DNA of 64,000 nt from Diphasiastrum complanatum (lineage: Eukaryota > Streptophyta > Lycopodiopsida > Lycopodiales > Lycopodiaceae), in NCBI GenBank assembly GCA_029204225.1, contig CM055095.1, forward strand, positions 53,451,476 to 53,515,475. The letters run 5' to 3'. Positions 22,133 through 33,860 of this stretch are shown here, one piece after another. Position numbers and translations under genes: made by a program. The notes under the pieces are model-generated. The model did not search any database. It was given only the letters and a program-made list of their open reading frames with translations, and was not told the origin of the DNA. Each line of letters opens with the position of its first letter. Positions within the stretch are counted from its first letter, which is position 1.

Positions 22133-24553
22133 TTGCGCAAATCCACCATCCAGGGGCATGGAGATATCAACGAAATGGGAGACACAACACAATCACCCTA
22201 TCCAATGCCTAAAGACACCTCAACAGTGAAAATCATGGAAGCCATTGAAGAAGAATTGACTACGATATCAAATCCTTCGATGAGACGTTCTCAGGCAAAG
22301 GAGACAGAGGCTGAACTTGGTGTCCCACCTGTGTCGTTCATGGTAAGTGACCCACCAACCACCATCTCATCAATTCCCATCACATCAACCATCATTGTCA
22401 CACTACCCATCACACTCACCCTCACCACTACACCCCCTATCTCCACAACCACCTCTATGCAATCTCTGATGAATTTTTCAAATGTATTTGATGCATCCTT
22501 CAACATTGAAGAATTCTCACTTTCACTGTTAAACATGCACCCTACTACCACCACACCATTTCCTACACCCACCACTACTGCCACCACTTCCACAATACTT
22601 TCCACTTCTCCGATCACAACTGCCGACGCATCTCCAATCCCTATCACCATCACTCAAACATCACAACCTCCATTTGCTCAATTCATCCATCATGAATAGT
22701 ACACCACATTGTATCAAAACAAACAATCCAATCTCCCACCATCCTACGCATCCACCTCTCAGCAGTATCCTCCTATTGGGGAATGGCAGTACCTTCCGAA
22801 AAATGTGCAATGGGCCATCAACGCTCAAAGTGATGCCATGCATTACCTCTACTCTTCAATCAATGAGTATCAGAATTGGTGCAACTTCTTGCAAGAGGAA
22901 AACTTGCAGCTGACAAACAAGGTACAAGAATGGTAGATTTATTCCACGGAATTAGAACAAGAGGTCACTCAATTAAAAAAAAAAACAAACAAACTCATAG
23001 ATGACCTCAAAGAGCTTCACCGAAATAACAAGGACGTGCACGCATGCCTACATCTAGGGATGATCTCATCAATACTCTGGAAACACAGTGAGAAGGTGAA
23101 CGGCGAAGCCACAGGAACTTACGGGCCGCTATGATGAAAAATATTCAACGGATTGATTTCAACCTGTTCCAAGCACCACCAATCCCGGAGGGCACCGTAA
23201 TACCTCTCACTTTATATCAGAAGTTAACTCAGGTACTGATGGTGCACAACAATTGCAGCAGGCCACTCTAGCAAATCAAACTGCACTCAACACACGGATT
23301 AAGGAGCTAGAAGGACAGCTAAAAACATTAGGCCGGCAGGTAAAAACATTACACACAAAGCATGAAGAAACACATGCAAAACACCATAGACAATAGGATG
23401 CAGGAAATGATGATCCTGGACCTTCGCGCTACACAGCACAACAACGGGATAATCCAGGGTATCATCGGCAATGGTGGAACCTCAAAGCACACAAGGGGGT
23501 ACTACCACAAACCACGAATGAGGAGCCTAACCCCACTGCCACTCAACCTGACACCACCTATCAAGCGTCATCACCCCCACTTGATGACACACCCCTATCC
23601 CCACCACATGAACAATCACCTCACCACCTCGACACTCAACCTTATTCACCATCCACTGCTTATCTACTCCCATGAACTTTTCACAACCATACCTAACCCT
23701 CCACCACCCACACTTACCACAACTATAGAGGTACGACATAGAATCATGCCGAAGAATCCTAGCCGACAGATGTTAATGTCAAAGGAGTTTAACAAAGCAT
23801 ATCCAAGCTGGGAGGACCGAGGCAGGTACACTCTTCCCGATTTCACGATCTGTAAATCTCACAAGCTAAAAATGTTAGCATTGGAGCCACAACCTCCGTG
23901 GCAATGTACTATGATGTTGGAAAATGTACATGCTTTCGAGAGATATATTGCGGCACCAACTTACATGCGCGTCAATACAACATACTATCCCATAAGACGC
24001 AGGGAATTATTTGCACCAAAAAGAGTTCCTAATAAAATATATTGGCCAACTCTACCTAAAAAAGTTGAGACCGATAATCCAGCAGCCGATTTTGTGGCCA
24101 ATTGCAGCTACTTCTACCAGAGACATAATACAAATCCGGACCACCATGTTAGGTACTTTGCAGATCACTACGGCCTAATATCATTTCTTTCTACTTTGAA
24201 TTTTTTCTGGGAGAGAGATCTGCCGCCAATAGTTTTGGATCTAAATGAGCCCCAAGCATACCCATGGATCATATCAATGTGGCAAGGCTTTACTATCGGA
24301 CGGCAATCACCAACAAACTTCACGTTGACATGGTTGAATGTTGGTATATGTATGGGTTGCTATAGAACATGCTTGATTACTATCAACTGCAACCATTTTT
24401 GGACAAAATTTTATTCGAGAGAATGGAACAGATTGGCAGAGAAGTTCATAAAATCTGGGTCACCATCAATGCAGAGCTGCGGGAAGACTAGACAAGACAA
24501 CAGGCATCGGCAATTGCGGCATGGGACCGCCAATCTTTTGACGGAGGGGATAA
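22133..24553 (+). pseudogene. Gypsy aORF, copy 3 (several breaks)
   Basis: The first open part (22133-22699) is Thr/Pro/Ser/Ile-rich. After a stop the same frame family continues with YLPKNVQWAINAQSDAMHYL and a Glu/Gln/Leu/Lys coiled coil (about 22800-23060). A second Pro/Thr/His-rich tract is read at about 23500-23680 in a shifted frame. The C-terminal domain (about 23725-24380) has FNKAYPSWEDRGRYTLPDF, then RYIAAPTYMRVNTTYYPIRRRE, then YQRHNTNPDHHVRYFADHYG and a WERDLPP block. These align by spacing with copy 2 (SPHQLRVDPYYVPMSRR, YQREYVHSPDPTVRQ, RWEDCLPP). The order of parts is the same as in copy 2, and the copy is more decayed. The family is unrecognised. Confidence 0.6.
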
Positions 24554-25130
24554 TGTAGGCTGATATGCCAAGGAATATTTGAGCCATCATGAAAAGGATA
24601 CATACTTAAGCCTAGAATTGGATTAGTCAAGCTTAGGCCTTTGTGCCATGTTGTAATTACTTAAAGTTTTTTAGTTCTAAGCCTAAGTTTAGAAGATTGG
24701 AACTTAAACTAGTCTGAATAAGTTCAACTTAAGTGATTTCAGTCGTTTATGCTCCATTGGGGGTTGGTCCCATGGCACCAATTTAATTAAGTTAAGCCTA
24801 TGTGGTCTATTTGTCCCATAGTGCCTTTTTGTAAGTGACCACCACTCCAAGTATATATAGGAGTGGAAGAGTCCATTTTGCAAGAAGAACCTCATTTGCA
24901 AAATAGAGCTTTATCTTCTTCCATTGAGAGTTCTCCTCTGTGACGATTTTATAATTGTTACATTGTGTATTATAATTTCTATGGACCAAGTTAATTAGTT
25001 TTATTTTATCGTTGGGCCTTTTACAAGTAGGTTAAGCCTTTGTGAAGTTGGGTTTTAGGTTAAGCTGTCATTTGAGTTAGTTTCTAAGTAGAGAAACGAG
25101 AGAAGAGCGGATCTTACTCTCAGAATACAC
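24554..25130 (+). repeat. Probable 3' LTR of gypsy 3
   Basis: It begins TGTAGGCTGATATGCC directly after a purine tract GACGGAGGGGATAA. A TATATATAG box is at 24852-24860. The right end, near ...GAATACACA, is a guess because no second LTR is in the window. Confidence 0.5.
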
Positions 25131-25719
25131 ATCCTATGCTTGTAATGTCTTCTTAATATCCATATCCAAGCTAGTTGCGAAAGCCTTAGTGAGAGTTAGT
25201 TGGGAGAAGCCATAACTCGATCTAGTTGGAGCCATAGCCGGTGTGGATGCTGAAGAGCTAATATCAATGATCATGACCAAATTGTTTTTTGTGCATGCAG
25301 TTTGTGATTCCCTTGGTGTTGAGAGGGTTCTTGACAACAAGGACAAATCCATCAAGATGACAAAAAGGTGTTGGATTCCTTGAAGTCAATCAGGATGAAC
25401 TCTGATATAGCGTCATCCTCTACTCAAATGACGGAGAATCAAAAGATGACCAGTCGGGCTAAGATCAATATGCTGAAGGAGGAATCTCGATGAGCACCAG
25501 TTCACGAGATGCCTGAGACTTTCAAGAATTATACCTTGGATGACGTGGTAATTATGTTGTTGCAAGCCCAGTGAGAACCTGATCACAGTCATGCGCCAGT
25601 GGAACAAGTCTTCAAGGGACCTGCATGAATGCAACCAATGAACCTTGCCAGTTAAGGAGTGCAATCTACAAAATCAATGGTTTGGTGAGGTACGGTGAAT
25701 GCGATTGCGATTCACATCA
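25131..25719. other. Unassigned segment between gypsy 3 and the CACTA gene
   Basis: Short open stretches exist on both strands (for example plus-strand FKNYTLDDVVIMLLQAQ at about 25520) with stops. They match nothing I recognise. The 5' part of the CACTA transposase would be expected here but is not visible. Confidence 0.35.
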
Positions 25720-25829
25720 TTTTTTCTTGGGGTGATTCAAGATGATGATCTTACTAATATGTATGTCATTTTTGTTTCTCTTTCTTATGAAGATACATTT
25801 CATCCAAAGAGATACCGATGGCATCCATT

Positions 25830-27635
25830 TAGGCGGCAAGACAAAGCTCCATCGAGGCAGTGTGTTTGATCGAGAAGCACTTTCCCACATCCATTCTCAC
25901 CATTCAAATGCATCTCATTGTGCATTTGGTAGATGAGGTGGCCATTGCAGGTACATCATCTACTTGCATCAATTGCCTATTCTTAGTCCATCCTAGACTA
26001 TTGCTATTGTGGTAATTCTCATGTTCCCTCACTAACATTGATTTATTTTCTTTAATTCAGGCACTGTCCATAGCCGTTGGATGTTTTTCTTGGAACAATC
26101 CATGAAAACATTATAGGACTTTGTAAGACAAAGAGCAAGGCATGAGGGTAGCATGGCAAAAGGATGGCTAGTGCAAGAGTCTATGGTTTACATCACGGAG
26201 TTCCTTGCTCATAGCGATCCTTCTATTCCTCGTCTTTGGGATAAGAAGGACGATGAGCGTGTTGTTGAGGAGGTTTCTCAAGGAAAAGGAGCAATCATGA
26301 GAATGAGTGAGTCCTTCATGGAGAAGGTAAATAAGTTATGCATTCTTAATAGTGAGGAAATGCAAAAGTGGATTCGCTATATGAAGAGTCCAAGGCTCGT
26401 AGATAAACTGCTTGAGCCACTTTCAAGAGAGGGCAAAGAAGACAACCATACCCACCTGACCTGTCCCTTCTACCCAGAGACATGACACTTGATTGGCTGC
26501 ATGATGCACTTAGAGAAGACTCGGCAAACAATTAGGAAGTAATAGAGAGAGAGCGGGAATATGCAAGGGGTGAAATTTACATGTAAGCTATGATGATCAA
26601 CCTTCACATGTTTTTTAATACGTGCAATTTTGTACATGTTTGTTGTATCCCTAACACATTTAGTTCCATTTCATTCAATACAAAAAAAAAAAAATGCACT
26701 GTGGACGCATGGATGACACTTTTGTACGGAGCGCATTGACAAAAATAGAAATACATACAATTGTGGAGTCATGGCAAATTTTGCCCAAGAGAGTCGAGCA
26801 ACCATGGCGGATACCAATTTACTCTCTTCTCAACTTGATTATTGTGGGACAATCAATGACATCCTCGAAGTTGGATTTAGGCAATTCAGCTTTTTCATAT
26901 TTGATGTCAAATGGTTCAAAGTTATTTGCAATGGTCCCAATGGAACTGTCAGGAAAGATGAGAGTGGTTATTTTGCCATTGACTCCACCAAGCTTTGGAC
27001 ATATCAAAGCGACACATTTGTTTTTCCGCAACAATGTGAGCAGGTACATTTCTTCTATGTCTTCAAGATGTCTATGCTCTTTTGTTGTCAATCAATCGAT
27101 TTTCAGTATACTGCAAAAAATGTATATTGTGTATAGTAATACGCAAGCAACTATAGCATAGCTATGATACTAACTATGAGTCAACGTTTATGGTAATGTC
27201 GATTAATTGCAGGTGGTCTTTCACCCCAATCGTTCAGATCCTAGATGGTGGTATGTGATTCAAGTCGCTCGAAGTAAAAGAATTTTTGAAGATAGAGATG
27301 TTGTGGAGAAAATGGTGCTGCCAGCTGATGCACCTCATGAACAAGATCGTGATGACGGATTCAATGACACAATTTCGAAGGATGATCATGTGCAAGCTTC
27401 ACAAGCTAATGATGACGTTGAGCATGATGCATCATCATCGGATGGTTTGACGACACACGACACACTTTCACGATCTCACTCGTCATCACCGTCACCATTA
27501 GCTTTTGAAGATCAGCTTATTAATGATGAAGCTATAGGAGATATTTGGGTAGAATTAGAGATAGACTCATTTGCTTTGGCGGATTTGTCGCATGATGATG
27601 CGACAAATGATCACGATGAACCACCAAATGAATGA
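25830..27635 (+). pseudogene. CACTA TNP2-type transposase, C-terminal domains, with introns
   Basis: The first exon segment ends at 25950 with EKHFPTSILTIQMHLIVHLV and DEVAIAG, the DUF4218 block (usually FPPSFFDxMxHLxVHLxxE). An intron 25951-26060 (GTACAT...TTCAG) is followed by TVHSRWMFFLEQSMKTL, a stop, then RARHEGSMAKGWLVQE, matching the RxRPEGSIAEGY block. A further coding piece (about 26760-27043) gives ESRATMADTNLL, then DYCGTINDILEVGF and FDVKWFKV, the DUF4216 signature. An intron 27044-27212 joins in frame (QQCEQ to VVFHP), leading to DPRWWYVIQV. The end is acidic, to a stop at 27633-27635. The boundary between 26485 and 26760 is unclear. One clear nonsense codon lies near 26113. In a live element this product binds and cuts the ends. 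Confidence 0.75.
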
Positions 27636-27899
27636 GTGAGATAGTACGATGTATTTCAATTCATTGTAATATTAATGATATTGCTCACAGATGCAATTAC
27701 ACTTTATTGATTGACTAGTTACATCAAACAAGAAGTCGATGCATGTGAGTACACAATTTGTAATCATCATTTTTTTGTGATACATAAATTTCTTTATTCA
27801 CTTGTGCATATGGCAACCAAAGTTGATAGAAAATGGAATTCAATGTGTTGTAGATAACAAATTCCAAAAGTGAGATCCATTTACATTCTGTTTTATCCC

Positions 27900-28309
27900 G
27901 TGGTTTATACCGAGGGGCCATTTTTCATCAGTATCAGTATTCCCTTCGATTAGCAGAGTCTCCTCGAATGCCTCTGGCCACCTGGACCCTCTTTATAACC
28001 CTCTCTATAAATGTCTCAAAAACAAGTGCAAATTTGGTAGGCTTATACCAACGTCAACCTCGGTATACCCCTCAAATTAGCTTTGATATTCCGATGTATG
28101 TTCCGAGGCCCTCTAGTGAATTTATAACCCTCTCTATATCCCTCTCTATAAATGTTTCAAAACCAAGTTCAAATTTGGTAGGCTTATTCTGAGGCCAAAT
28201 ATTGGACCCGAGGCTTGAGCATTTCACTCCCCGCGCAACTCATTTTAAAAACTATCTTTCAAAGAAACGCTCAAAAAAAGCCTTGGAAATCGCCCGTCCT
28301 CTTGTAGTG
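27900..28309 (+). repeat. CACTA subterminal repeats and right terminal repeat
   Basis: A block of about 65 bases with AACCCTCTCTATAAATGT and CAAATTTGGTAGGCTTAT occurs near 27995-28052 and again near 28130-28187. The word CCGAGG (or its complement) recurs at about 27907, 28059, 28101 and 28209. Such subterminal arrays are binding sites for the accessory protein in known CACTA elements. The outermost base is 28309. Confidence 0.75.
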
Positions 28310-28685
28310 TCTTAACTTGTGATAGTCGGAATCAGTTAGAAGAATCTTCACTGGAATCTTCTAACATTGTTACGTCCATTTGGCTTGTACTATATTAGCA
28401 ATCAAGAGAGGAAGATTTATTTTAAATGAAGGAGATGTTGGTCTTTTTGACAAGTGAAAATCTACATCACATTCTGAAAGGCTATGAACATCAAGCTACT
28501 AGTCTTTAGGCACTCTGGGCATGTAACAATCTCTCTTTGAGATGGAATTCATACATTGATGGATGTACATTTACAAAACCATGTACCAGACATTTCATTC
28601 AAAGAATGTAATGCTATGTTACAAGCATTTGAAGAAGAGAGAAAGTGTTATTTTGGAAAATGTTGGATAAATTGGTTAGATATGA

Positions 28686-29358
28686 AGAAAAAAAATGTTT
28701 TTAATGCCAAAGCTTTGCTAGCTTTCAATTCTCAACCTTTGACAAAAGGTGACATGACACGACACGAAATCAGTTGTGCACCACGAACAACCAAGAAGAT
28801 CAGCAGTGCTCCTAAAAATTCAAGAAGATCAATAGGTAATATTGTAGCTGTTATTCACATGTTATTCTATACATTGTATGATCTCGAATGAATTTTTGTC
28901 TAATATTATTCGTGTGTCTGATTCATTTGTTTTCATTCAATTTCGCACTTTGGTTTGATATTGTTGAATGCTATATTAATCTGTTAACATAGATCAGTAG
29001 TGTCTGGGATTGTAGGAATGATATAGCTGACAGTGACAAACAATCATAACTGAATTCCTGATGAACTGATTTCGTTCGCGAATCCTTTCGCTTTGTGTTT
29101 CGCTTCGTTTCTCTTCTTGATCACTTGGCTAGAAGCGTAAATCAATTTTGGGGGCTCACCTATTTTGTTTCGTTTCATTTCGTTTCGTTTCGTCTCGTTG
29201 CAGAGCTTGATTGATCTTGTCACAAATTCTTTCGCTTCATTTCGTTTCGTTTCGTTTCGCGATCTGTGTTTCGTGAATTGTTTGAGATTTTGTTTATTAG
29301 TTTGTCACCAGAGTTCTAGCTAGAATTTGCATTTTTTTAGTGCATTATTTCGGCATCA
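28686..29358. mobile_element. 673-base insertion with 8-bp duplication AGATATGA
   Basis: AGATATGA is present at 28678-28685 and 29359-29366, and once only in the uninterrupted copy near 30252. The insert holds a TTTCG-rich array (about 29085-29275). No clear terminal inverted repeats were found, so the class is open; eight bases would suit a hAT-type insertion. Confidence 0.55.
29085..29275. repeat. TTTCG/TTTCGT-rich array
   Basis: Runs such as TTTCGTTTCGTTTCG occur in two clusters (about 29160-29195 and 29230-29260) with degenerate flanks. It lies inside the 673-base insertion. Confidence 0.7.
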
Positions 29359-30127
29359 AGATATGACATGTTTCAATTAGTTGGCTTCATCATCAACTTG
29401 GGACTTATTGGCAGATTTGTATCCACAATCGATTATAAATATCAATGTTGAGTGGCCTTTTGAGGATACTTTTCCGTGAGTTGTATTGGTATTTCATGTG
29501 AGTTTTCCTCACTCATCAATCATTAGCAAAGAGACTAGTGTCATAAAAAGTATATATCGTTGTTTAATAAATGACTATGAGAAATATTGACTTTAACATG
29601 GTTGTGCACTTGTTGCAGCAAAAAAGCCATAACTCTAAAATCATCATAAATGAATTTTTGACATGTGTTAGCCTCCTACTGTGAGGATAATTTGATTGCA
29701 TCACTTTTCCTTTGTTCCCATGGCATGTGTACAAGCATATTACCAGTTTTGAACATGGTTTATGCCCTTGCATATTTACTTGTTTCCATTTTGTATAAGC
29801 CACCAGTGATGCAAGATGCTTTTGCTTTGATTTTATCAACTAATTCATAATATCTAACATTGATTATAGCTATGGGATTTGTGTTTTCTTATAGGGAGTC
29901 CTATTTGAGGTTTATTTCATTATGGCAAAAAACAAGTGCCAACAATCAAAGATTACATAATGCTAAATATACATGTGATAAAAAATAAAAGGCCATGTCT
30001 TGTTTTGGTTTAGGGTTTGGACTGTTGGACTATGGTATATACGTATAAAATTATAGCATATTTTTGTTTAGATTTCAATTCTCATTCGACTTGTTATGCT
30101 TATTGTGATTGTTATTACAAGCAAGTC

Positions 30128-30400
30128 GTTTAGAGGTACATTTACCAAACCATGTACCAAGTGTTTATTTAAAGAATCTAATGCTACGTTACAAGCATTT
30201 GAAGAATAGAGAAAGAGCTAGTTTGGAAAATGTAGTCCAGAAATTGGATAGATATGACATGTTTCAAGATGGTTTCAACATCGACTTGCAAATTATTGGT
30301 AGATTTCTATCCAAAATTGATTCTAGATATCGATGTTGATTGACTTCTTGAGAAAGATTTTCCATGAGCTATATTGGTGTTCTCTCTAACTTCTAAGTGT
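30128..30400 (+). repeat. Dispersed repeat, copy 2 (uninterrupted)
   Basis: This is the empty-site version of 28560-29500, with AAATTGGATAGATATGACATG across the insertion point. It has stops in all frames over its length. Confidence 0.6.
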
Positions 30401-32293
30401 TAGCTATAGGATGGGAGCAATGATGAAGAAAATTCTTTAAAGTCCTTACTTTAGGAGATGCATGTTTATTTTATCAACGCTCAAAACCAGATAACAATTC
30501 AGAAGAAAACCTTGTTAGTAGGACTCTTTACTCTACTGAATGCATGCTTATTTCACAGAAGCTTAAAGACTTTTTGTTTTATAAGTCAAAGAAACACCCG
30601 TTTTTAAGGTTGTAGTTTCTGCTATAGGTCAATCTGATTTTGTCATTTTGAGAAACTCCCTTAGCCAAGGACGAGAACTAGCATTCCAGAAGCATTCACG
30701 ACTTCAGATAGTTGGTCGTGCAAAACAAGAAGAGTGAGACACTGAGACTGTGAGACATATGAATGTGTGTGTGTGTGTGTGTGTGTGTGAGATAGAGAGA
30801 GATCATCACAACTCTGGACAAGATCATTGCAACCCACCACCCACAACAGCAACATACATGAATCGTCATCATCAACAAGTAAAATAATGTACATTAGTAC
30901 CTCGTTCACTCACTTCGAATACTACTGCACTGCAGCAGCAACACGTGCTTCTACTGCCTCTGACTTATTTCCACTACAGCAGCAGCAGCACCTGATGGTG
31001 CTACTTCGGCTTCCTTACTCTTGCAGTCTTGCTGCTCGGTTGTAGTACCTAGTACTACTCCAATACAACATCCCTGGTCGATCATCCCTCACTACCTAGT
31101 ACCGAAGCCCTGCACAGTGCACCCACTTTGGTTGCCTCCTTGCTCCTTGAGTCCTTGAATCTTGATAGCTTTGACTGTGGTCTAGTACTGTCAGTACGTT
31201 ATCTCCCCCACTAAGACTGTCCTCAATTCGGACGCTGCAATACGCGTTGTAAACTCTGGTATGCACTCTAGCGAGCCTAGCCTCCCTCTTGGGAAATCAG
31301 TGCTAGCTCCAGAGTCCAGGGCCCCGGCCACCCACCAGCCTCTAGGCACTGTAAATTACCGTCTTAAACGTCCATCCTGAGTTCAGCTCCCTATTACCGG
31401 TTCAGCTCCCTATTATCGGTTTCTTTTGTTGCCAGTGGTATGAGGAACTGGATATCTAATCACTACCGAATCATGACTGGCATGAGGCTATTGAAGAAGT
31501 TTATTCATGTGAGGTGGTGTGTAATCAGTAATGCAGATCACCTCAAAGGATTAAGTACAATTTGCTGGGTGACTTGTCTAGTGCAATATCTTAGTCTTAA
31601 TTCTCAGTGAAGTAAGTATTGCTTAGAAGTTAATACGTTAATACTTGTCATTGCTGATTCTGAAAGTATAAGCAGCCTGAAGCCCAAGCTTTTCAGAATG
31701 AAATTGAAACTCCAGCGCCACGCCGCTTCTCCATTTGTCAGTAGCTAAAAGATGTTGTCACAGAATATTTATTTAAGTGAGAGAGAGCATCATCATCGAT
31801 GTGGTAACTGGCTCATTGTAAAGTGTACCAGAGTCAGCCTCCAAAGAGCAGCCGTTTGTTGGGTGAAGCGAGTAAATAAAATGATTTGTTCCCTATAACA
31901 ATAGCACTTGGTGATGGTGGGCTAGAATAAGCAAAGACCATCTTCATTCACTTAGGCCTCTTTGGATTGAGAGCCAATATCCTTTGACTATGGCTGGCTT
32001 AAGGTCCATACTATCAAAATCTTTCATATCACAGTGGGTTTTTAACCAATGAACTATAGGAGAGCTGAAATACAAAGGTAATAGCTCGTGGACGAACAAC
32101 CAGGAGATGCATGTGCTCTCTTATCTCACTTGGGAACTCCAAATTTTCATTGCACTTGTGAGACAAACTAATGTGAAACCACCCTTAGCTTCAAAAAATC
32201 CATGAATTCCCATGGCTGGCCTGGATGAATAACTATTTTCCAATGAAGTTTTGACAAAAGATGAGAAACAAAGCCTGTGTCAAAAAATTTACT

Positions 32294-32354
<61 letters not shown>

Positions 32355-32639
32355 GTTATGAAATTCATGTTTATGTATTATGGAAAGGGCCCGAAGGGGC
32401 CAAGCCTGAAAATTTTAAAAATCCGAACCGGGCAGAATGTCTTCTGCCCAGTGCTTTCCATTGCATAATGGGTACCTGTGTTTTTTTTGCAGAAGCACTT
32501 TACGAAGTGTAATCGGCACTTGTGCTTTCTTCTTTTTTCTTCGTTAGGTAGGTTTTGGGCATTCATGGCTTTGTCGTTTCTGTTTTGGAGCCACCATAGC
32601 CGCCGCCACCATAGCGAGAATTTTATGTTATGTAGGTTT
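30401..32639. other. Unassigned segment with microsatellites
   Basis: A (TG)n run is at about 30763-30790, a CAG-rich stretch near 30960-30995, and a tandem pair of TTCAGCTCCCTATTA(C/T)CGG near 31382-31420. A (CT)n run of about 53 bases is at 32299-32351. No gene is recognised. Confidence 0.5.
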
Positions 32640-32846
32640 GTGGATTATCAAGAAATTTTCAGTCATGTCGTCAAGATGCAGTCAATCATGACTCTGATTG
32701 CATTAGCGGCCACGGAAGACCTCGAAATGCACCAAATGGATGTCAAGACAGCATTTCTCAACGGCAATGTCGAAGAGGAGCTGTACACCTTCCAACCGGA
32801 AGGATTCGAAGTCAAAGGCCAAGAGCACAAAGTGTGCAAGCTAGTT
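32640..32846 (+). pseudogene. Orphan copia reverse-transcriptase fragment
   Basis: The frame gives VDYQEIFSHVVKMQSI, then HQMDVKTAFLNGNVEEELYT, then GFEVKGQEHKVCKL, and stops. This is the middle of a copia reverse transcriptase (usual DYxExFSPVxK...HQMDVKTAFLNGxLEEE). No YVDD part, RNase H or upstream integrase is present. It abuts the LTR of element C, which probably inserted into it. Confidence 0.85.
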
Positions 32847-33460
32847 TGAGGCCTAAATTGGCAATTTTTGTACATAGTTTTGGATCTAACCTTTCACACG
32901 TGTGAAAGAGGCCTAGATACTTTTATTTTAGTATATATTTCATATTGAAGAAGTCTCAAACTTCAGGACCTTCGAAATGACACCAAAATCATGTTATTTG
33001 GACATATAGGCCAAAATTGGCTATTTTAGGCTACTAGTGCCCTAAAATTGGGTCCTATGTTCTAGAGAGAGGATCTCTCTCACCTATATTAGGCTGATAT
33101 TCGTGGAGAACAAGTTGGAAAAACTTATTGTATTGTTGAGAGAGATCAATAGATCATTGTCACTGTTTCTTCCTCCATTGAGAGCATTGCTTTGTGTATT
33201 GTCTTCAAGCTTTTGTGTATGATCTTAAAAGGTTTCCAAAAGTGGTAAGCTGCTGTTGTAGGGCTGGTATGCTATTGTTTTTGGCTGCCATCATTAACTT
33301 TTACTAGTTTCTTTTGTCTCTTGAATGCTTTGTCAAGTTCATGTGTATCAAAGGTAGCATTAGGATGCTTTGCCATTTCTAGCTTTTGTAGCTTGTTGTG
33401 CAAAGATCTTAGCCAAGTATTTTGGGAGTTTGGATCCATTCAAGATCCACTTTTTTCACA
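32833..33460 (+). repeat. 5' LTR of copia C
   Basis: The end, TTTTTTCACA, is clear and followed by TGGTATTACAACT, a mutated primer site. The start is either TGTGCAAG at 32833 or TGAGGCC at 32847. It contains the perfect 18-base palindrome CTTTCACACGTGTGAAAG at 32891-32908. Confidence 0.7.
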
Positions 33461-33760
33461 TGGTATTACAACTAGTTGGCTACTATTTTTAGTAAGGTTT
33501 TCATTTATGGTGATATTTGGATGTTTGATCAAGTTCTAGCATGATTATGCATTGCATTGTTGATCAAATCTTACTAACCTTTGTTTTGTGAGTTGAACTT
33601 GTGGATCAAAAGCATATTTCAGATCTATTGAAGATCAGAGGCTGAGAAGGAGCTATTTTGGATCAGATCATAACACCTAATCATTTGTTGATTGTGAGGC
33701 TTGTGCATATTCAATACTAACAATGTTCTGTTCAATCTATTGTTAACAATCTCCACTTCT

Positions 33761-33860
33761 GTGGATGAACACTCTCCTTTGTGGATGAACACTCTCCTTA
33801 AGTGGATGAACCCTCTCCTTAAGTGGATGAAACTTCTCCTTAAGTGGATGACAAATACTC
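33761..33860 (+). repeat. Tandem repeat GTGGATGAA-CTCTCCTTAA, five units
   Basis: Units of 20-21 bases start at about 33761, 33781, 33802, 33823 and 33844, with the last decayed. It lies in the leader of copia C. Confidence 0.85.

Larger units (their letters stand above)
25720..28309 (+). mobile_element. CACTA (En/Spm) transposon, 3' half
   Basis: The right end is a terminal repeat whose complement reads CACTACAAGAGGACGGGCGA (28290-28309), typical of CACTA elements. Inside lie the C-terminal part of a TNP2-type transposase gene and subterminal repeats. The left terminal repeat is not in the window, and the transposase core (Transposase_21) is missing. Confidence 0.8.
28560..29500 (+). repeat. 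Dispersed repeat, copy 1 (interrupted)
   Basis: Bases 28560-28685 and 29359-29500 together match 30128-30400. The shared text includes a possible peptide VHLPNHVP...LQAFEE. The interruption at 28686-29358 is listed separately. The parent element is not recognised. Confidence 0.6.

Noticed and set aside
22291-22653. Open minus-strand frame of 120 codons, Val/Gly-rich
   Set aside because: It is the shadow of the Thr/Pro-rich aORF copy 3 on the plus strand.
25742-25936. Plus-strand frame with LGGKTKLHRGSVFDREAL
   Set aside because: The CACTA DUF4218 block is read in another frame across the same bases and continues through an intron, so this frame is a shadow.
29150-29270. Possible CRISPR-like or satellite array (TTTCG)
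   Set aside because: No spacers and no fixed unit; a degenerate pentamer array within an insertion.
32168-32368. Arg-Glu repeat peptide
   Set aside because: Translation of the (CT)n microsatellite.
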